64,000 bases of DNA, from positions 186,001 through 250,000 of the forward strand of contig NZ_CP117884.1 of the NCBI RefSeq assembly GCF_028736235.1, in the 5' to 3' direction. The notes beneath the pieces are model-generated. The model had not been told where the DNA came from, did not search any database, and saw only the letters and a program-made list of their open reading frames with translations. The stretch is from Lacticaseibacillus pabuli. GTDB taxonomy: Bacteria > Bacillota > Bacilli > Lactobacillales > Lactobacillaceae. Position 1 is the stretch's first letter. Every line of letters begins with the position of its first letter. Of the stretch, positions 27,533-36,115 are shown one piece after another. A program made the translations under genes and the position numbers.

Positions 27533-28429
27533 ATGCTCGAAGTGAAGCATTTAAACAAGACCTTTGGCACCATGCAAGCCGTGGTAGACGAGTCATTTAC
27601 CGTCCGCAATGGCGAAATCATGGGGCTGATTGGGCAAAATGGGGCTGGGAAGACCACCACTTTCCGTATGGTGCTGAATTTCTTGCACCCGGACAAGGGT
27701 GAAGTGCTACTCGATGGGCACCCGCTGACCAGCAAGGATTACGACCAGATTGGCTACCTGCCCGAAGAACGCGGCTTGTATCCCAAGATGCGCGTGGAGG
27801 ATCAGGTGCTGTATTTCGCCCAGCTCCACGGGATGAAGGCCAGTGATGCGCGCCGCGAACTCGATACGTGGATGAAACGCTTCGAGGTTAAGGGAAAAGT
27901 GACTGACAAGGTGAAGAGCCTGAGCAAGGGGAACCAGCAGAAGGTGCAACTCATTGCGACCTTGATTCATCAGCCCAAGCTTGTCATTCTGGACGAGCCA
28001 TTCTCCGGCCTGGATCCCGTGAACGCCAGCATTCTGGAAGACGGCATTAAGATGATGCGCGAGCACGGTGCCGCGATTATCTTCTCCAGCCATGACATGG
28101 GGAACGTTGAGGCACTGTCCGACAACCTGATCATGTTGCGCAACGGGCACGTTGTTCTGGACGGCCCCGTCAGCACGATTCGGGAGAGCTTTGGCCGCAC
28201 CAAGCTGTTTATCGAGTCCGGCTTGAGCAGTGAAGACCTTGCCGCGATGCCTGGCGTCGCCTCTGTGCGCACCGATGGCGGCCGGCAGGTGGTGACGCTG
28301 AGCGACCCCGAGGCGGGGAAGGCAATTTTCACCGCTGCGACGGCGCACGGCTACATTCCGGAGTTCAGTCAGCAGGCACCGACACTCGATGAGATTTTCC
28401 GCATGAAGGTAGGTGCGCGTGATGAATAA
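27533..28429 (+). CDS. ABC exporter ATPase (NatA/YhaQ type)
   Basis: ATPase of 298 residues with Walker A (GQNGAGKTTT), signature (LSKGNQQKVQ), Walker B (LVILDEPFSGLDP) and H-loop (FSSHDM). The C-terminal extension (about 75 residues) is normal for the NatA/YhaQ group. GGAGGAG lies just upstream of ATG 27533. The permease start overlaps its stop (ATGAATAA), so the two are coupled. Substrates of this group include sodium or organic compounds; not defined here. Confidence 0.9.
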   Translation: MLEVKHLNKTFGTMQAVVDESFTVRNGEIMGLIGQNGAGKTTTFRMVLNFLHPDKGEVLLDGHPLTSKDYDQIGYLPEERGLYPKMRVEDQVLYFAQLHGMKASDARRELDTWMKRFEVKGKVTDKVKSLSKGNQQKVQLIATLIHQPKLVILDEPFSGLDPVNASILEDGIKMMREHGAAIIFSSHDMGNVEALSDNLIMLRNGHVVLDGPVSTIRESFGRTKLFIESGLSSEDLAAMPGVASVRTDGGRQVVTLSDPEAGKAIFTAATAHGYIPEFSQQAPTLDEIFRMKVGARDE

Positions 28430-29693
28430 ATTCTGGATTGTCACCAAACAGGTTTACAAAAAGAATGTCAGGAGTGGCTCATGGCTGTTCCTGGTTGTCT
28501 CGCCAATCATCATCGGTGCCGCCATCTTGGGCCTCGTGTTCATTATGAGCAAAACCGCCGAAAATCCGCACCTAGCGCTCGTCTCTGATAACCCCGCAGC
28601 GGTGCAAGTTGTGAAGCGCTCGGACAAGGACATGAAGGTGAAAACCTACAAGACAGCGGCGGCGGCTAACAAATCCTTGGATCATGAGGATGCCGACGCG
28701 GTCATGGTTGTCACCACTGCGCCGAATGGGGCCTTGCGTGCGAAGTTTACTAACCGTGTTGGCGGGACGTCGATTGATGACGACAGCCTACACACGGCGT
28801 TGAACCAACTGAACATGCAGCTGACGGCGCAGCGGATGAAATTGGGCGCGGATAAATTGGCCGAGTTGTTAGCGCCAATTAAGCTGAGCAAGAACTCCGT
28901 GACCATTAAAGATGGCAAGCGGGTCGCCCGCAAGAGCACGTCTGATGACGCCAACCACGGCATTGCCATTGGGATTACCCTCATGATGCTCCTCGTCATG
29001 ATGACGTACGGGAGTATCCTTGCCCAAGAAATCGCGACTGAAAAGGGCTCACGGATTATGGAAATGCTCCTGAGTTCCGTGTCCGCTACCACCCAATTTT
29101 TCGGCAAGATTACGGGGATTATGCTACTGCTCCTGACGCAGGCCGCGGTTTATGCGGTTGCCGTCGTTGCGGGCTGGACGTGGATTAGCCGCCAGAGTCA
29201 GCTCATGGCGATCATCAAGCAGTACGACTTCTCAGCGCTGCTGTCCTGGTCCGGTGTCAGCATTGCCCTCTACTTCATCCTCGGTGCCTTGACCTATGCC
29301 GTACTGGCCGCGCTTGTCGGTTCCTTAGTTGCGAACCAAGAACAGGTGCAGCAGGCGGTGATGCCGATTTCAATGTTTGGCCTGATTGGTTACTTCGGCG
29401 CACTGATGGCCCAGAGCGGCGACAGTATTGTGGTCAAAGTGATGAGTTACATCCCGTTCGTGAACGTGTCGGTTATGCCGGTCCGCGCCACGATGGGGTA
29501 CACCCAGAACTTTGAGTCACCCCTTGGCCTGCTAGAATCCGCGTTGTTCCTCGTCATCTTCACGCTCTTTGCGGCGCGTGTTTACCGGGCGAACGTCCTC
29601 GTATACAGCGAAGGCGGTCTCGGCAAGGCACTTCGCAAGACACTTCGCAAGACATTCACCATGATGGGTGCGCAACGGCACAGCAAGCAGTAG
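28422..29693 (+). CDS. ABC exporter permease (NatB/YhaP type)
   Basis: Membrane subunit of 423 residues. One N-terminal segment (about 20-40) is followed by an extracellular domain of about 150 residues (with HLALVSDN and NHG before the next segment) and then six membrane segments, the plan of NatB/YhaP (ABC2_membrane_3). EIATEKGSRIMEMLLSSVSATTQFFGKI is the conserved cytosolic coupling motif. ATG 28422 overlaps the ATPase stop. The C-terminus carries a short LRKTLRKT repeat. Confidence 0.9.
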   Translation: MNKFWIVTKQVYKKNVRSGSWLFLVVSPIIIGAAILGLVFIMSKTAENPHLALVSDNPAAVQVVKRSDKDMKVKTYKTAAAANKSLDHEDADAVMVVTTAPNGALRAKFTNRVGGTSIDDDSLHTALNQLNMQLTAQRMKLGADKLAELLAPIKLSKNSVTIKDGKRVARKSTSDDANHGIAIGITLMMLLVMMTYGSILAQEIATEKGSRIMEMLLSSVSATTQFFGKITGIMLLLLTQAAVYAVAVVAGWTWISRQSQLMAIIKQYDFSALLSWSGVSIALYFILGALTYAVLAALVGSLVANQEQVQQAVMPISMFGLIGYFGALMAQSGDSIVVKVMSYIPFVNVSVMPVRATMGYTQNFESPLGLLESALFLVIFTLFAARVYRANVLVYSEGGLGKALRKTLRKTFTMMGAQRHSKQ

Positions 29694-29834
29694 TTCACAA
29701 AAAATTCACATTTGTCCTGTAAACCAGAGTTAGCTATTGTACGTAGCGAATCGCATCGGCGGTTCGCTATTTCTATGCGCGCCCGCCAGATGACTCGGTG
29801 CGGCGCGAATCCACACGACTAGGAGGCGAGTATT

Positions 29835-31061
29835 TTGGACGAAGCGATGCGCGAAAAGGGACCTTGGAAGCGTAATTTGTATATTTTATGGGGCTGTACG
29901 CTGGTTGCCGGGATTGCCTTCAGTGAGATTATGCCGTTCATGTCGCTTTACGTCGGACAGCTCGGTGACTTTACCAAACGGCAGGTGTCGATGTACTCCG
30001 GTCTGGTTTACGCGGCAACCTTCTTTGTCACGGCTATCGTGTCACCTATCTGGGGTAGCCTGGCTGATCGCAAGGGTCGCAAAGTCATGCTCATCCGTGC
30101 TTCACTCGGAACCGCAGTGGCAATGCTCCTGATGGGCCTTGTTACCAATGTCTGGGAACTGATTGCCTGCCGTGCCTTCCAGGGGCTGTGTGCGGGTTAC
30201 ATTTCCAATTCCCAAGCGCTGGTCGCCAGCCAGGCGCCGCGTAAGTACAGTGGTCGCGCGCTCGGGACACTGGTCACTGGGTCCACGTCAGGCATGCTGA
30301 TGGGACCAATTGTCGGTGGCTTTTTGGCGCAAATCTTTTCCATCCGGATGACCTTCTTCATCACCGCCGGCCTGCTGTTTATCACCTGCATCCTGTCGGC
30401 CACGCTGGTTACAGAGTACTTCGTGCCGGTTGAACGCAAGAAGGGTGCGGACCGCCAGAGCTTTCTGTCACAGTTCCAGAATCCGAAGCTGATCATCGTG
30501 CTCCTCTGCTCGACTCTGTTCGTGCAACTGGGGAATGCGTCGATTTCACCCATCATCAGCCTGTACGTCCGCGAACTGATGCACAACGTCGGCCCAATCA
30601 CGGTGGTCGCCGGGATTATCGCGGCTTTGCCCGGAATTTCGAACATCATCGCGGCGCCGCGCTTGGGTCGCTACGGGGATACGCATGGCTCCGGGAAGAT
30701 TCTGATCGCGGGTTACATCTTTGCCGTGCTGGTTTACATGCCACAGGGGTTTGTCACCAGCATCTGGCTGCTCGGCTTCCTGCGCCTGCTGGTCGGGGTG
30801 TCTGACGGGGCGTTGTTCCCAACGATTCAGACCCTGCTGACGAAGAACTCGCCGGTTAGTGCAACCAGTGCCATCTTCTCCTGGAACCAAAGCTTCCAAG
30901 CGCTGGGTAACATGTTCGGGGCGTTCCTGGGTGGCGCGCTGGGCGGGCTGTTTGATTACAACACCGTCTTCATGTCCACCGCGGCAATGCTCGCGTTGAA
31001 CCTCGCCATTCTGTGGTTCACCGAGCCATCCTTGCGTGGCAAGAAGAAAGCACGGGCGTAA
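29835..31061 (+). CDS. MFS drug efflux pump, PmrA/LmrP-like, paralogue 1
   Basis: Twelve-segment MFS protein of 408 residues resembling the PmrA-type multidrug pumps of lactic acid bacteria. Motif A between segments 2 and 3 is intact (GSLADRKGRKVMLI), and the motif C-like GTLVTGSTSGMLMGPIVGG is present in segment 5. Start TTG 29835 is 8 bases after AGGAGG; an ATG at 29847 is possible but worse placed. Followed by a terminator and then a close paralogue. Substrates unknown. Confidence 0.88.
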   Translation: MDEAMREKGPWKRNLYILWGCTLVAGIAFSEIMPFMSLYVGQLGDFTKRQVSMYSGLVYAATFFVTAIVSPIWGSLADRKGRKVMLIRASLGTAVAMLLMGLVTNVWELIACRAFQGLCAGYISNSQALVASQAPRKYSGRALGTLVTGSTSGMLMGPIVGGFLAQIFSIRMTFFITAGLLFITCILSATLVTEYFVPVERKKGADRQSFLSQFQNPKLIIVLLCSTLFVQLGNASISPIISLYVRELMHNVGPITVVAGIIAALPGISNIIAAPRLGRYGDTHGSGKILIAGYIFAVLVYMPQGFVTSIWLLGFLRLLVGVSDGALFPTIQTLLTKNSPVSATSAIFSWNQSFQALGNMFGAFLGGALGGLFDYNTVFMSTAAMLALNLAILWFTEPSLRGKKKARA

Positions 31062-31089
31062 ACTTGACGCGTGTTATACACTAGAACTT

Positions 31090-31115
31090 AAGCCTGTAAT
31101 TTAGGCTTATTTTTT
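31090..31115 (+). terminator. Terminator between the tandem MFS genes
   Basis: AAGCCT..AGGCTT with T7. GGAGG for the second gene lies only a few bases after it, so the hairpin could also regulate that gene's expression. Confidence 0.75.
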
Positions 31116-31130
31116 ATGGAGGAATAATTA

Positions 31131-32357
31131 ATGCCGAATGCATCTGCACCACTATGGAAAAAGAATCTGCCCGTGCTCTGGGCCTGCACCTTTGTCGCCG
31201 GCATCGCGTTCAGTGAAGTTGGGCCATTCCTGTCGCTATTCATTGATGAACTAGGAACCTTTTCGCAGCGCCAGCTGAGTTTTTACAGTGGTCTCGTTTT
31301 CGCGGTCACTTTCCTTGTCACCGCGTTTATGGCGCCAGTGTGGGGCCGGCTCGCGAACGTGCGTGGTCACAAGATTATCATGTTCTTCACTGCGCTGGGG
31401 ATGGGTGTCACCTACATATTGACCGGGATGGTGCACAACGTGTGGCTGCTGTTCTTGGGCCGCGCGCTGATTGGTGCCTTCTCCGGTTACATCCCAAACG
31501 CGCAGGCACTGATTGCCGGCCAAGTGCCGCGTGCCATGAGTGGCCGTATTCTCGGCATCATCATGACGGGCTCCACTTCTGGCTTCCTGATTGGACCAGT
31601 GCTTGGCGGTGTCTTGGCGCACCTGTTCTCAATTCGGGCAACCTTCTACATCACAGGGGTTATTCTGTTTTTGGTGGCGATTGCCTCACTCGTGTTTGTT
31701 GAAGAACCACGTGAGGAGAAGTCAGGCAAGGCCGTGACGGCAACGCGTGGCCGTGGCCTCCTGAAGCAATTTGCGAACCCGAAGCTGATTATCGTCCTAC
31801 TGTGCTCAACTCTGATTGTGCAACTGGGGAACTCCTCCATTTTTCCTATCATCAGTCTCTACGTGAAGCAGCTCATGCACGGGCATGGCGCTATCACGGT
31901 CGTCGCGGGGATTATCTCTGCCTTGCCCGGGATTTCAAACATCCTGGCGGCACCGCGATTGGGTAGCTACGGCGATCGCCATGGGTCCGGCCGCGTGCTG
32001 ATTGCGGGCTACCTGTTCGCCGTCCTGGTTTACATGCCGCAGGGGCTGGTCACGAGTCTGGTGGTCCTGGGTGTGCTGCGTTTCTTCGTCGGGATTTCCG
32101 ACGCGGCGCTGTTCCCAACGATTCAGACATTGCTCACGAAGAACGCACCGACGGGGACGCTGTCATCTGTGTTCGCTTGGAACCAGAGCTTTCAGGCGTT
32201 GGGCAGCATGTTCGGCTCCCTCTTTGGTGGGGTGATTTCCGGGCTGTTTGGTTACAACGTGGTCTTCATGACGACCGCGGCACTGCTGGCCTTGAACCTG
32301 CTGATTCTGTGGTTGACCGAACCTTCATTACGCAAGAGTCGCCGGGCGCAAGCCTAA
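31131..32357 (+). CDS. MFS drug efflux pump, PmrA/LmrP-like, paralogue 2
   Basis: A 408-residue carrier of the same length as its neighbour, and nearly identical in long blocks (NPKLIIVLLCSTL, GNSSIFPIISLYVKQLMH, PRLGSYGD). Motif A has decayed: GRLANVRGHKIIMF replaces the GSLADRKGRK of the first copy, losing the normally conserved aspartate and Arg/Lys pattern. Motif C (GIIMTGSTSGFLIGPVLGG) is kept. GGAGG is 8 bases upstream of ATG 31131. It is a tandem duplicate that may have changed substrate or coupling. Confidence 0.88.
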   Translation: MPNASAPLWKKNLPVLWACTFVAGIAFSEVGPFLSLFIDELGTFSQRQLSFYSGLVFAVTFLVTAFMAPVWGRLANVRGHKIIMFFTALGMGVTYILTGMVHNVWLLFLGRALIGAFSGYIPNAQALIAGQVPRAMSGRILGIIMTGSTSGFLIGPVLGGVLAHLFSIRATFYITGVILFLVAIASLVFVEEPREEKSGKAVTATRGRGLLKQFANPKLIIVLLCSTLIVQLGNSSIFPIISLYVKQLMHGHGAITVVAGIISALPGISNILAAPRLGSYGDRHGSGRVLIAGYLFAVLVYMPQGLVTSLVVLGVLRFFVGISDAALFPTIQTLLTKNAPTGTLSSVFAWNQSFQALGSMFGSLFGGVISGLFGYNVVFMTTAALLALNLLILWLTEPSLRKSRRAQA

Positions 32358-32466
32358 GTTTGACGCGGTCTTCCGCTTGTTCTATATTGAATGCATCACA
32401 TAGAAATGGCATTAACTACCGGGCGGTCATCACCGCTCGGAATCATACATAATTGGGGCTAAGCAT

Positions 32467-33648
32467 ATGAATTTTATTGGTGAATTGGCGTTGCTACTAC
32501 TGGCGACGACACTGGCCGGACACTTTTCGCGGCGCGCGGGGATGCCGGCGGTGGTTGCCGAGATTTTAGTGGGCATTATCGCGGGACCCGCCGTGTTGGG
32601 CTGGGTGGCAAATGGCGCCGACATGAAGTTGTTCGCGAACTTGGGCGTGATTCTGCTCATGTTCCTGGGCGGGCTGGAAAGTGACATTGCACTCTTGAAG
32701 AAGTACCTGCGTCCGGCCATTATTGTGGCGTGCGCGGGCGTTGTGCTACCCGTGGTGCTGGGTGCGGTGTTGAGCCGTTTCTTTGGTTTCAACTGGTTCG
32801 AAGCAACCTTTATCGGGGTGATTTTCTCGGCAACCTCAGTTTCCATCTCGGTCGAAGTGCTCAAGGAGTACGGTGCGCTGAGTACGCGTGAGGGCGCGAC
32901 GATTCTTGGCGCTGCGGTGGCCGACGACATCATTGGGGTCATCCTGCTCAGCATCATGATTGCCTTAATGGGCAGTCGGGGCGGCAACGCGGCGACGGCG
33001 AGTGCACCCTTGTGGCTCATCATGATTGGGCAAGTGGCGTTCTTCGGTGTCTGCTTTGCACTGATTCGCTGGGTCGCCCCGTTCCTGCTTGCTGTATCGG
33101 GACGCATTTTGATGACGGCGAGTCCAATTATCGCGGCGCTGGTCATTTGTTTTGCGATGGCGTGGCTCGCCGATTTTGTCAGCTTGAGTGGGGCGGTCGG
33201 CGCGTTCTTTGCCGGACTCGCGGTGGCCCAGACGCCGTACAAGGCGCAAGCGCAGGACAGCATTGAACCAATTGGCTACGCGGTATTCATTCCGCTGTTC
33301 TTCGTTTCGGTCGGGTTGGACGTTAACTTCAATGGGTTGGCGGACTCGTTGCCATTCATCATCGTCATGACGGTGATGGGCGTCGTCAGCAAGCTCATCG
33401 GTTGTGGCGTTGGAGCCCGCCTCAGCGGGTTCGACGGCCGCAGTAGTTACATCATCGGTGCAGGGATGATTTCCCGGGGCGAGATGGCGCTGATTACCGC
33501 CCAAATCGGTTTTTCCGCCCACCTGCTGGCACCGGAATACTTCTCGGATATCATCCTGGTCATCATTGTGGTGACGATGATTGCGCCGTTTATGTTGCGC
33601 GCGGCACTGCGCGGCGACAAGCGGGCGGGGGTACAAGGCACAAAATAG
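32467..33648 (+). CDS. Cation/proton antiporter, CPA2 family (NapA/KefB-like)
   Basis: Membrane antiporter of 393 residues with about twelve segments. The CPA2 start is clear (HFSRRAGMPAVVAEILVGIIAGPAVLG), and LGAAVADDIIGVILLS holds the paired aspartates (DD) that carry the cations in the electrogenic members. It lacks the TrkA-type regulatory domain of KefB. Only a weak GGGGC precedes ATG 32467. A TetR gene follows after 52 bases and may be co-transcribed. Role: sodium or potassium export and pH balance. Confidence 0.87.
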   Translation: MNFIGELALLLLATTLAGHFSRRAGMPAVVAEILVGIIAGPAVLGWVANGADMKLFANLGVILLMFLGGLESDIALLKKYLRPAIIVACAGVVLPVVLGAVLSRFFGFNWFEATFIGVIFSATSVSISVEVLKEYGALSTREGATILGAAVADDIIGVILLSIMIALMGSRGGNAATASAPLWLIMIGQVAFFGVCFALIRWVAPFLLAVSGRILMTASPIIAALVICFAMAWLADFVSLSGAVGAFFAGLAVAQTPYKAQAQDSIEPIGYAVFIPLFFVSVGLDVNFNGLADSLPFIIVMTVMGVVSKLIGCGVGARLSGFDGRSSYIIGAGMISRGEMALITAQIGFSAHLLAPEYFSDIILVIIVVTMIAPFMLRAALRGDKRAGVQGTK

Positions 33649-33700
33649 TGCCTAGTATCTTACTTACTATTTGTGCTATTCTATGCGTGGAGGTGCGGAT

Positions 33701-34282
33701 ATGGACACTAAGACTCAAATCGCCACAGCGACAAAACAGCTCACCGAGCACCGCGACTTCGCGACCATTACGGTGACGACAATTATGAAAACGGCCGGTC
33801 TGCGCCGGCAAACGTTCTACGACTACTTTAAAGATAAATACGACGTTCTTGAATGGATCTACTCCAGTGAAATTGGTGACCAGGCCAACCGGATTAACTT
33901 CGCGAGCTGGGGCCGCACGCTGTCCGAAATGGTGGCGTACTTTGCTAATAACCGGCGTTTTTACCAAGCCGTTTTGGCCATCGATGGTCAGAACGCACCG
34001 AAGGAAGTTATTCGCACACACTTCATGACCGTGGTTTGCGCCGCACTGAAGTCTCTTTCTCGTGAGGAGAAGGTGACCTTGGGCGGGGACTACTGCTTGT
34101 TCATGCGCGAACTGCTTGCGGACGGCCTGATGAATGAACTGTGCCGCTGGGTCTGCGCCCGCGACGCACGGGCTATCGCCGATGAGAGCGAGTTCCTGCA
34201 GACCTATATCGAAGATCAGGTCAACGGGATGCTCCTGCGCCGTCGTCGGATCAACGAGTACCAGCACCAGTCAATTGCTTAA
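33701..34282 (+). CDS. TetR-family regulator, DhaS-like
   Basis: DNA-binding protein of 193 residues. The N-terminal helix-turn-helix (ITVTTIMKTAGLRRQTFYDYFKDKYDVLEWIY) closely follows the pattern of the DhaS-like branch, followed by a C-terminal ligand or co-regulator domain. GGAGG lies 8 bases before ATG 33701. No dihydroxyacetone kinase genes are visible nearby, so the target is not clear; the antiporter gene upstream is one candidate. A terminator follows at 34299-34329. Confidence 0.85.
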   Translation: MDTKTQIATATKQLTEHRDFATITVTTIMKTAGLRRQTFYDYFKDKYDVLEWIYSSEIGDQANRINFASWGRTLSEMVAYFANNRRFYQAVLAIDGQNAPKEVIRTHFMTVVCAALKSLSREEKVTLGGDYCLFMRELLADGLMNELCRWVCARDARAIADESEFLQTYIEDQVNGMLLRRRRINEYQHQSIA

Positions 34283-34298
34283 ACTAGATATTTGGCAG

Positions 34299-34329
34299 GA
34301 TTCGGGTCTTTTGGCTCGAATCTTTTTTT
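34299..34329 (+). terminator. Terminator of the TetR gene
   Basis: GATTCG/CGAATC stem (with adjacent G-U pairs) followed by T7. Confidence 0.85.
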
Positions 34330-34332
34330 GTG

Positions 34333-34567
34333 GGGAGGGCACTCTGAGCTGGTTTGAGGTGCTCCGGGCGGGGGCTGGCGTGGCGGTGGGGACGCTTCAG
34401 AGCTTTGCGGAAAAGCACCGCAAAACTCTTCTCGCTAAATCTGAAGCCGGGGAAACCCACCCCGTCTCCAGATTTCCCGTGTTGTAAGCCCGCAAGCGGA
34501 CTAACAACACTTTCACCGCCACGTCAGCCCCCGCCCTCCGCACCTCAAACCAGCTCAGGGTGCCTCC
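34333..34567 (+). repeat. Multi-hairpin intergenic element, copy 2
   Basis: Outer stem CTGAGCTGGTTTGAGGTGC with GCACCTCAAACCAGCTCAG, then GGCGGGGGCTG/CAGCCCCCGCC and GTGGCGGTG/CACCGCCAC. Inside: linker GACGCTTC, hairpin TTTGCGG/CCGCAAA within AGAG/CTCT, linker TCTCGCTA, hairpin AATCTG/CAGATT, linker TCCCG, hairpin TGTTGT/ACAACA, and linker CTTTCACCGC. It starts 4-9 bases after the TetR terminator, in sense with that gene. Confidence 0.88.
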
Positions 34568-34622
34568 TGAAATGTCTGACTGCTATTATTCAGCGTGTGT
34601 AATAGAATGAATTTCCGCGTCA

Positions 34623-34662
34623 GATTTGAATTGATTTTCAAATTAGGCTTCAAGTGAAGCCT
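34623..34662 (+). promoter_or_regulatory. Operator palindromes of the RelBE operon
   Basis: ATTTGAA..TTCAAAT (34624-34642) and AGGCTTCA-AG-TGAAGCCT (34645-34662) lie back to back before a TATTAT -10-like box (about 34672). Antitoxin-toxin complexes autoregulate through such dyads. Confidence 0.6.
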
Positions 34663-34700
34663 CAGCCGTGATATTATGCTGTTGGATGGGAGGCATGATG

Positions 34701-34937
34701 ATGAGCGAGTATAAGGTGACATCCTTGCGCTTTGACAAGGACCAGTATCATGAGGTGCATGAGTTAGCAGCCTTTTATGGGGTTTCCGTTACGCGGTTTA
34801 TGCGCGAGGCGGTCCTGGAAAAGGTTGAGGACGATAAGGACTACAACGAGGCCATTGAACGACTGCGCGATAAGGATAAAGCGATTGTCTCGCGTGCGGA
34901 GATTCTCAACGAATTAGGTTTGGCGAATGAGCAGTAA
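34701..34937 (+). CDS. RelB/DinJ-type antitoxin
   Basis: Small protein of 78 residues: an N-terminal ribbon-helix-helix (VTSLRFDKDQYHEVHELAAFYG then VTRFMREAVLEKV) that binds the operator, and an acidic, Lys-rich C-terminal helix that wraps the toxin. Three ATG codons run in series (34695, 34698, 34701); the last is 7 bases from GGGAGG and the family usually starts MxEYK-like, so I chose it. It overlaps the toxin gene by 11 bases. Type II toxin-antitoxin partner of 34927-35208. Confidence 0.85.
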   Translation: MSEYKVTSLRFDKDQYHEVHELAAFYGVSVTRFMREAVLEKVEDDKDYNEAIERLRDKDKAIVSRAEILNELGLANEQ

Positions 34938-35208
34938 CAAATCGTTTACCTGGGAATTACTGAAGGCTGCACAAAAAGACTTACGTCATATTGACCCTAA
35001 TGATCAAAAACGCATTGTTAATTGGTTAGATGGCCATATTTATCTTTCGGAAAATCCGCGTCAGTACGGTAAGGCGTTAGTTGGCGAATTTAAGACACTA
35101 TGGCGTTACCGGGTTGGCAACTATCGGATTATCGCAGACATTGATGACGGCCACTTTCTGGTTTTGGTCATTAAAGTTGGGCAGCGCGGCAATGTATACA
35201 AACAATAG
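34927..35208 (+). CDS. RelE/ParE-family toxin
   Basis: Toxin of 93 residues. The family pattern is seen as LLKAAQKDLRHIDPNDQKRIVNWL, then NPRQYGKALVGEFKTLWRYRVGNYRIIADI and LVIKVGQRGNVYK. Arg and Lys residues of the WRYRVG..R core match the RNase active surface of RelE, which cleaves mRNA at the ribosome. It overlaps the antitoxin gene. Start ATG 34927 lies within the antitoxin end. It appears intact. Confidence 0.88.
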   Translation: MSSNKSFTWELLKAAQKDLRHIDPNDQKRIVNWLDGHIYLSENPRQYGKALVGEFKTLWRYRVGNYRIIADIDDGHFLVLVIKVGQRGNVYKQ

Positions 35209-35223
35209 AATGCAAATAAAAGC

Positions 35224-35297
35224 ACGATTATCCTAACTCATGCATGCACTAACCTGAAATGATTAGTCCGTGTACGTCGGATGACCGTGCTTTCTTA
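35224..35297. terminator. Large bidirectional terminator hairpin
   Basis: AAAGCACG.TTATCC... pairs with GGATGA.CGTGCTTT across a 40-base loop that contains TGCATGCA. It separates the convergent RelE toxin gene and the oxidoreductase gene. Confidence 0.65.
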
Positions 35298-35315
35298 ATG
35301 ATGTTGCGTATTCAA

Positions 35316-35957
35316 TTAGTAGAATGAAGGCTTGTCGCCCTCCGTACCAGGCTTATCAACACCCAGTGACTCGCGGACGTGTTGGCTTGGCTGCAGGGCA
35401 ATTTTGGTGACGAGGTCGGCGATACTCTTCCGGGAAACCTCGGTGCCCTTGAAGGCGTCGTTGCGGCCGGTCAGTTCATAGCTGACACTGTCCTCATTGC
35501 TGAGCCAAGCGGGCCGAATCACCGTGTAATCAAGGTCGGAGCTCTCAATGACGTGTGCGGCTGCACCATAAGTCTCGAGGTAGCCGCCGTCAAGCATCTG
35601 GTGGTTCCACTTGCCGAACGCACCGGGTACTTCATCGTAAATGCCCAGCGTGGAAATCCAGATGAGGCGCTTGACGCCGGCCGTGTGCATTGCGGTGACG
35701 ACCGCCGTGGCCTGGGCCTCGATGTTGTGGCCGGCCAAGTTGGCATAAACCACGTCCTGACCCTTCATTGCGTCAGCAAGTTCATTGGCGTTGGCAGCAT
35801 CGCCGTCAACAACCGTTTCACGCTTGCTGTCGGCATCCTTGATACGTTTGGCGTTGCGCAGGAACAGGGTGAGGCGGGCATCACTGTCCTTCAGCAACTG
35901 CTTGCGTGCCAATGTTGCGATGTGGCCATGTGCACCGAGAATTAAAATATTAGTCAT
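35316..35957 (-). CDS. NAD(P)-binding SDR-like protein (YwnB/NmrA type)
   Basis: Cytosolic protein of 213 residues with a Rossmann nucleotide-binding start (ILGAHGHIATLARKQLL, a GxxGxxA variant) and the atypical short-chain dehydrogenase layout (DVVYANLAG, IWISTLGIY, DYTVIRPAWL). Such proteins include NAD(P)H-dependent flavin or quinone reductases and stress-linked sensors. GGAGG precedes ATG 35957. Monocistronic. The exact substrate is unknown. Confidence 0.85.
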   Translation of the reverse strand: MTNILILGAHGHIATLARKQLLKDSDARLTLFLRNAKRIKDADSKRETVVDGDAANANELADAMKGQDVVYANLAGHNIEAQATAVVTAMHTAGVKRLIWISTLGIYDEVPGAFGKWNHQMLDGGYLETYGAAAHVIESSDLDYTVIRPAWLSNEDSVSYELTGRNDAFKGTEVSRKSIADLVTKIALQPSQHVRESLGVDKPGTEGDKPSFY

Positions 35958-36115
35958 GAATGAATTCCTCCCGTGATTGATTTATCTTTACGGTGCTTAT
36001 TATAGTCCTGCGTCAAAATGGGGTGGCGGACAGACGGGGTGCGCGTGTCCGTGGTATTCAAAAAGCCGCCCGCGGGGATTGCGGTCGGCTAATCGGAATA
36101 GGGACTTGTTCACAT

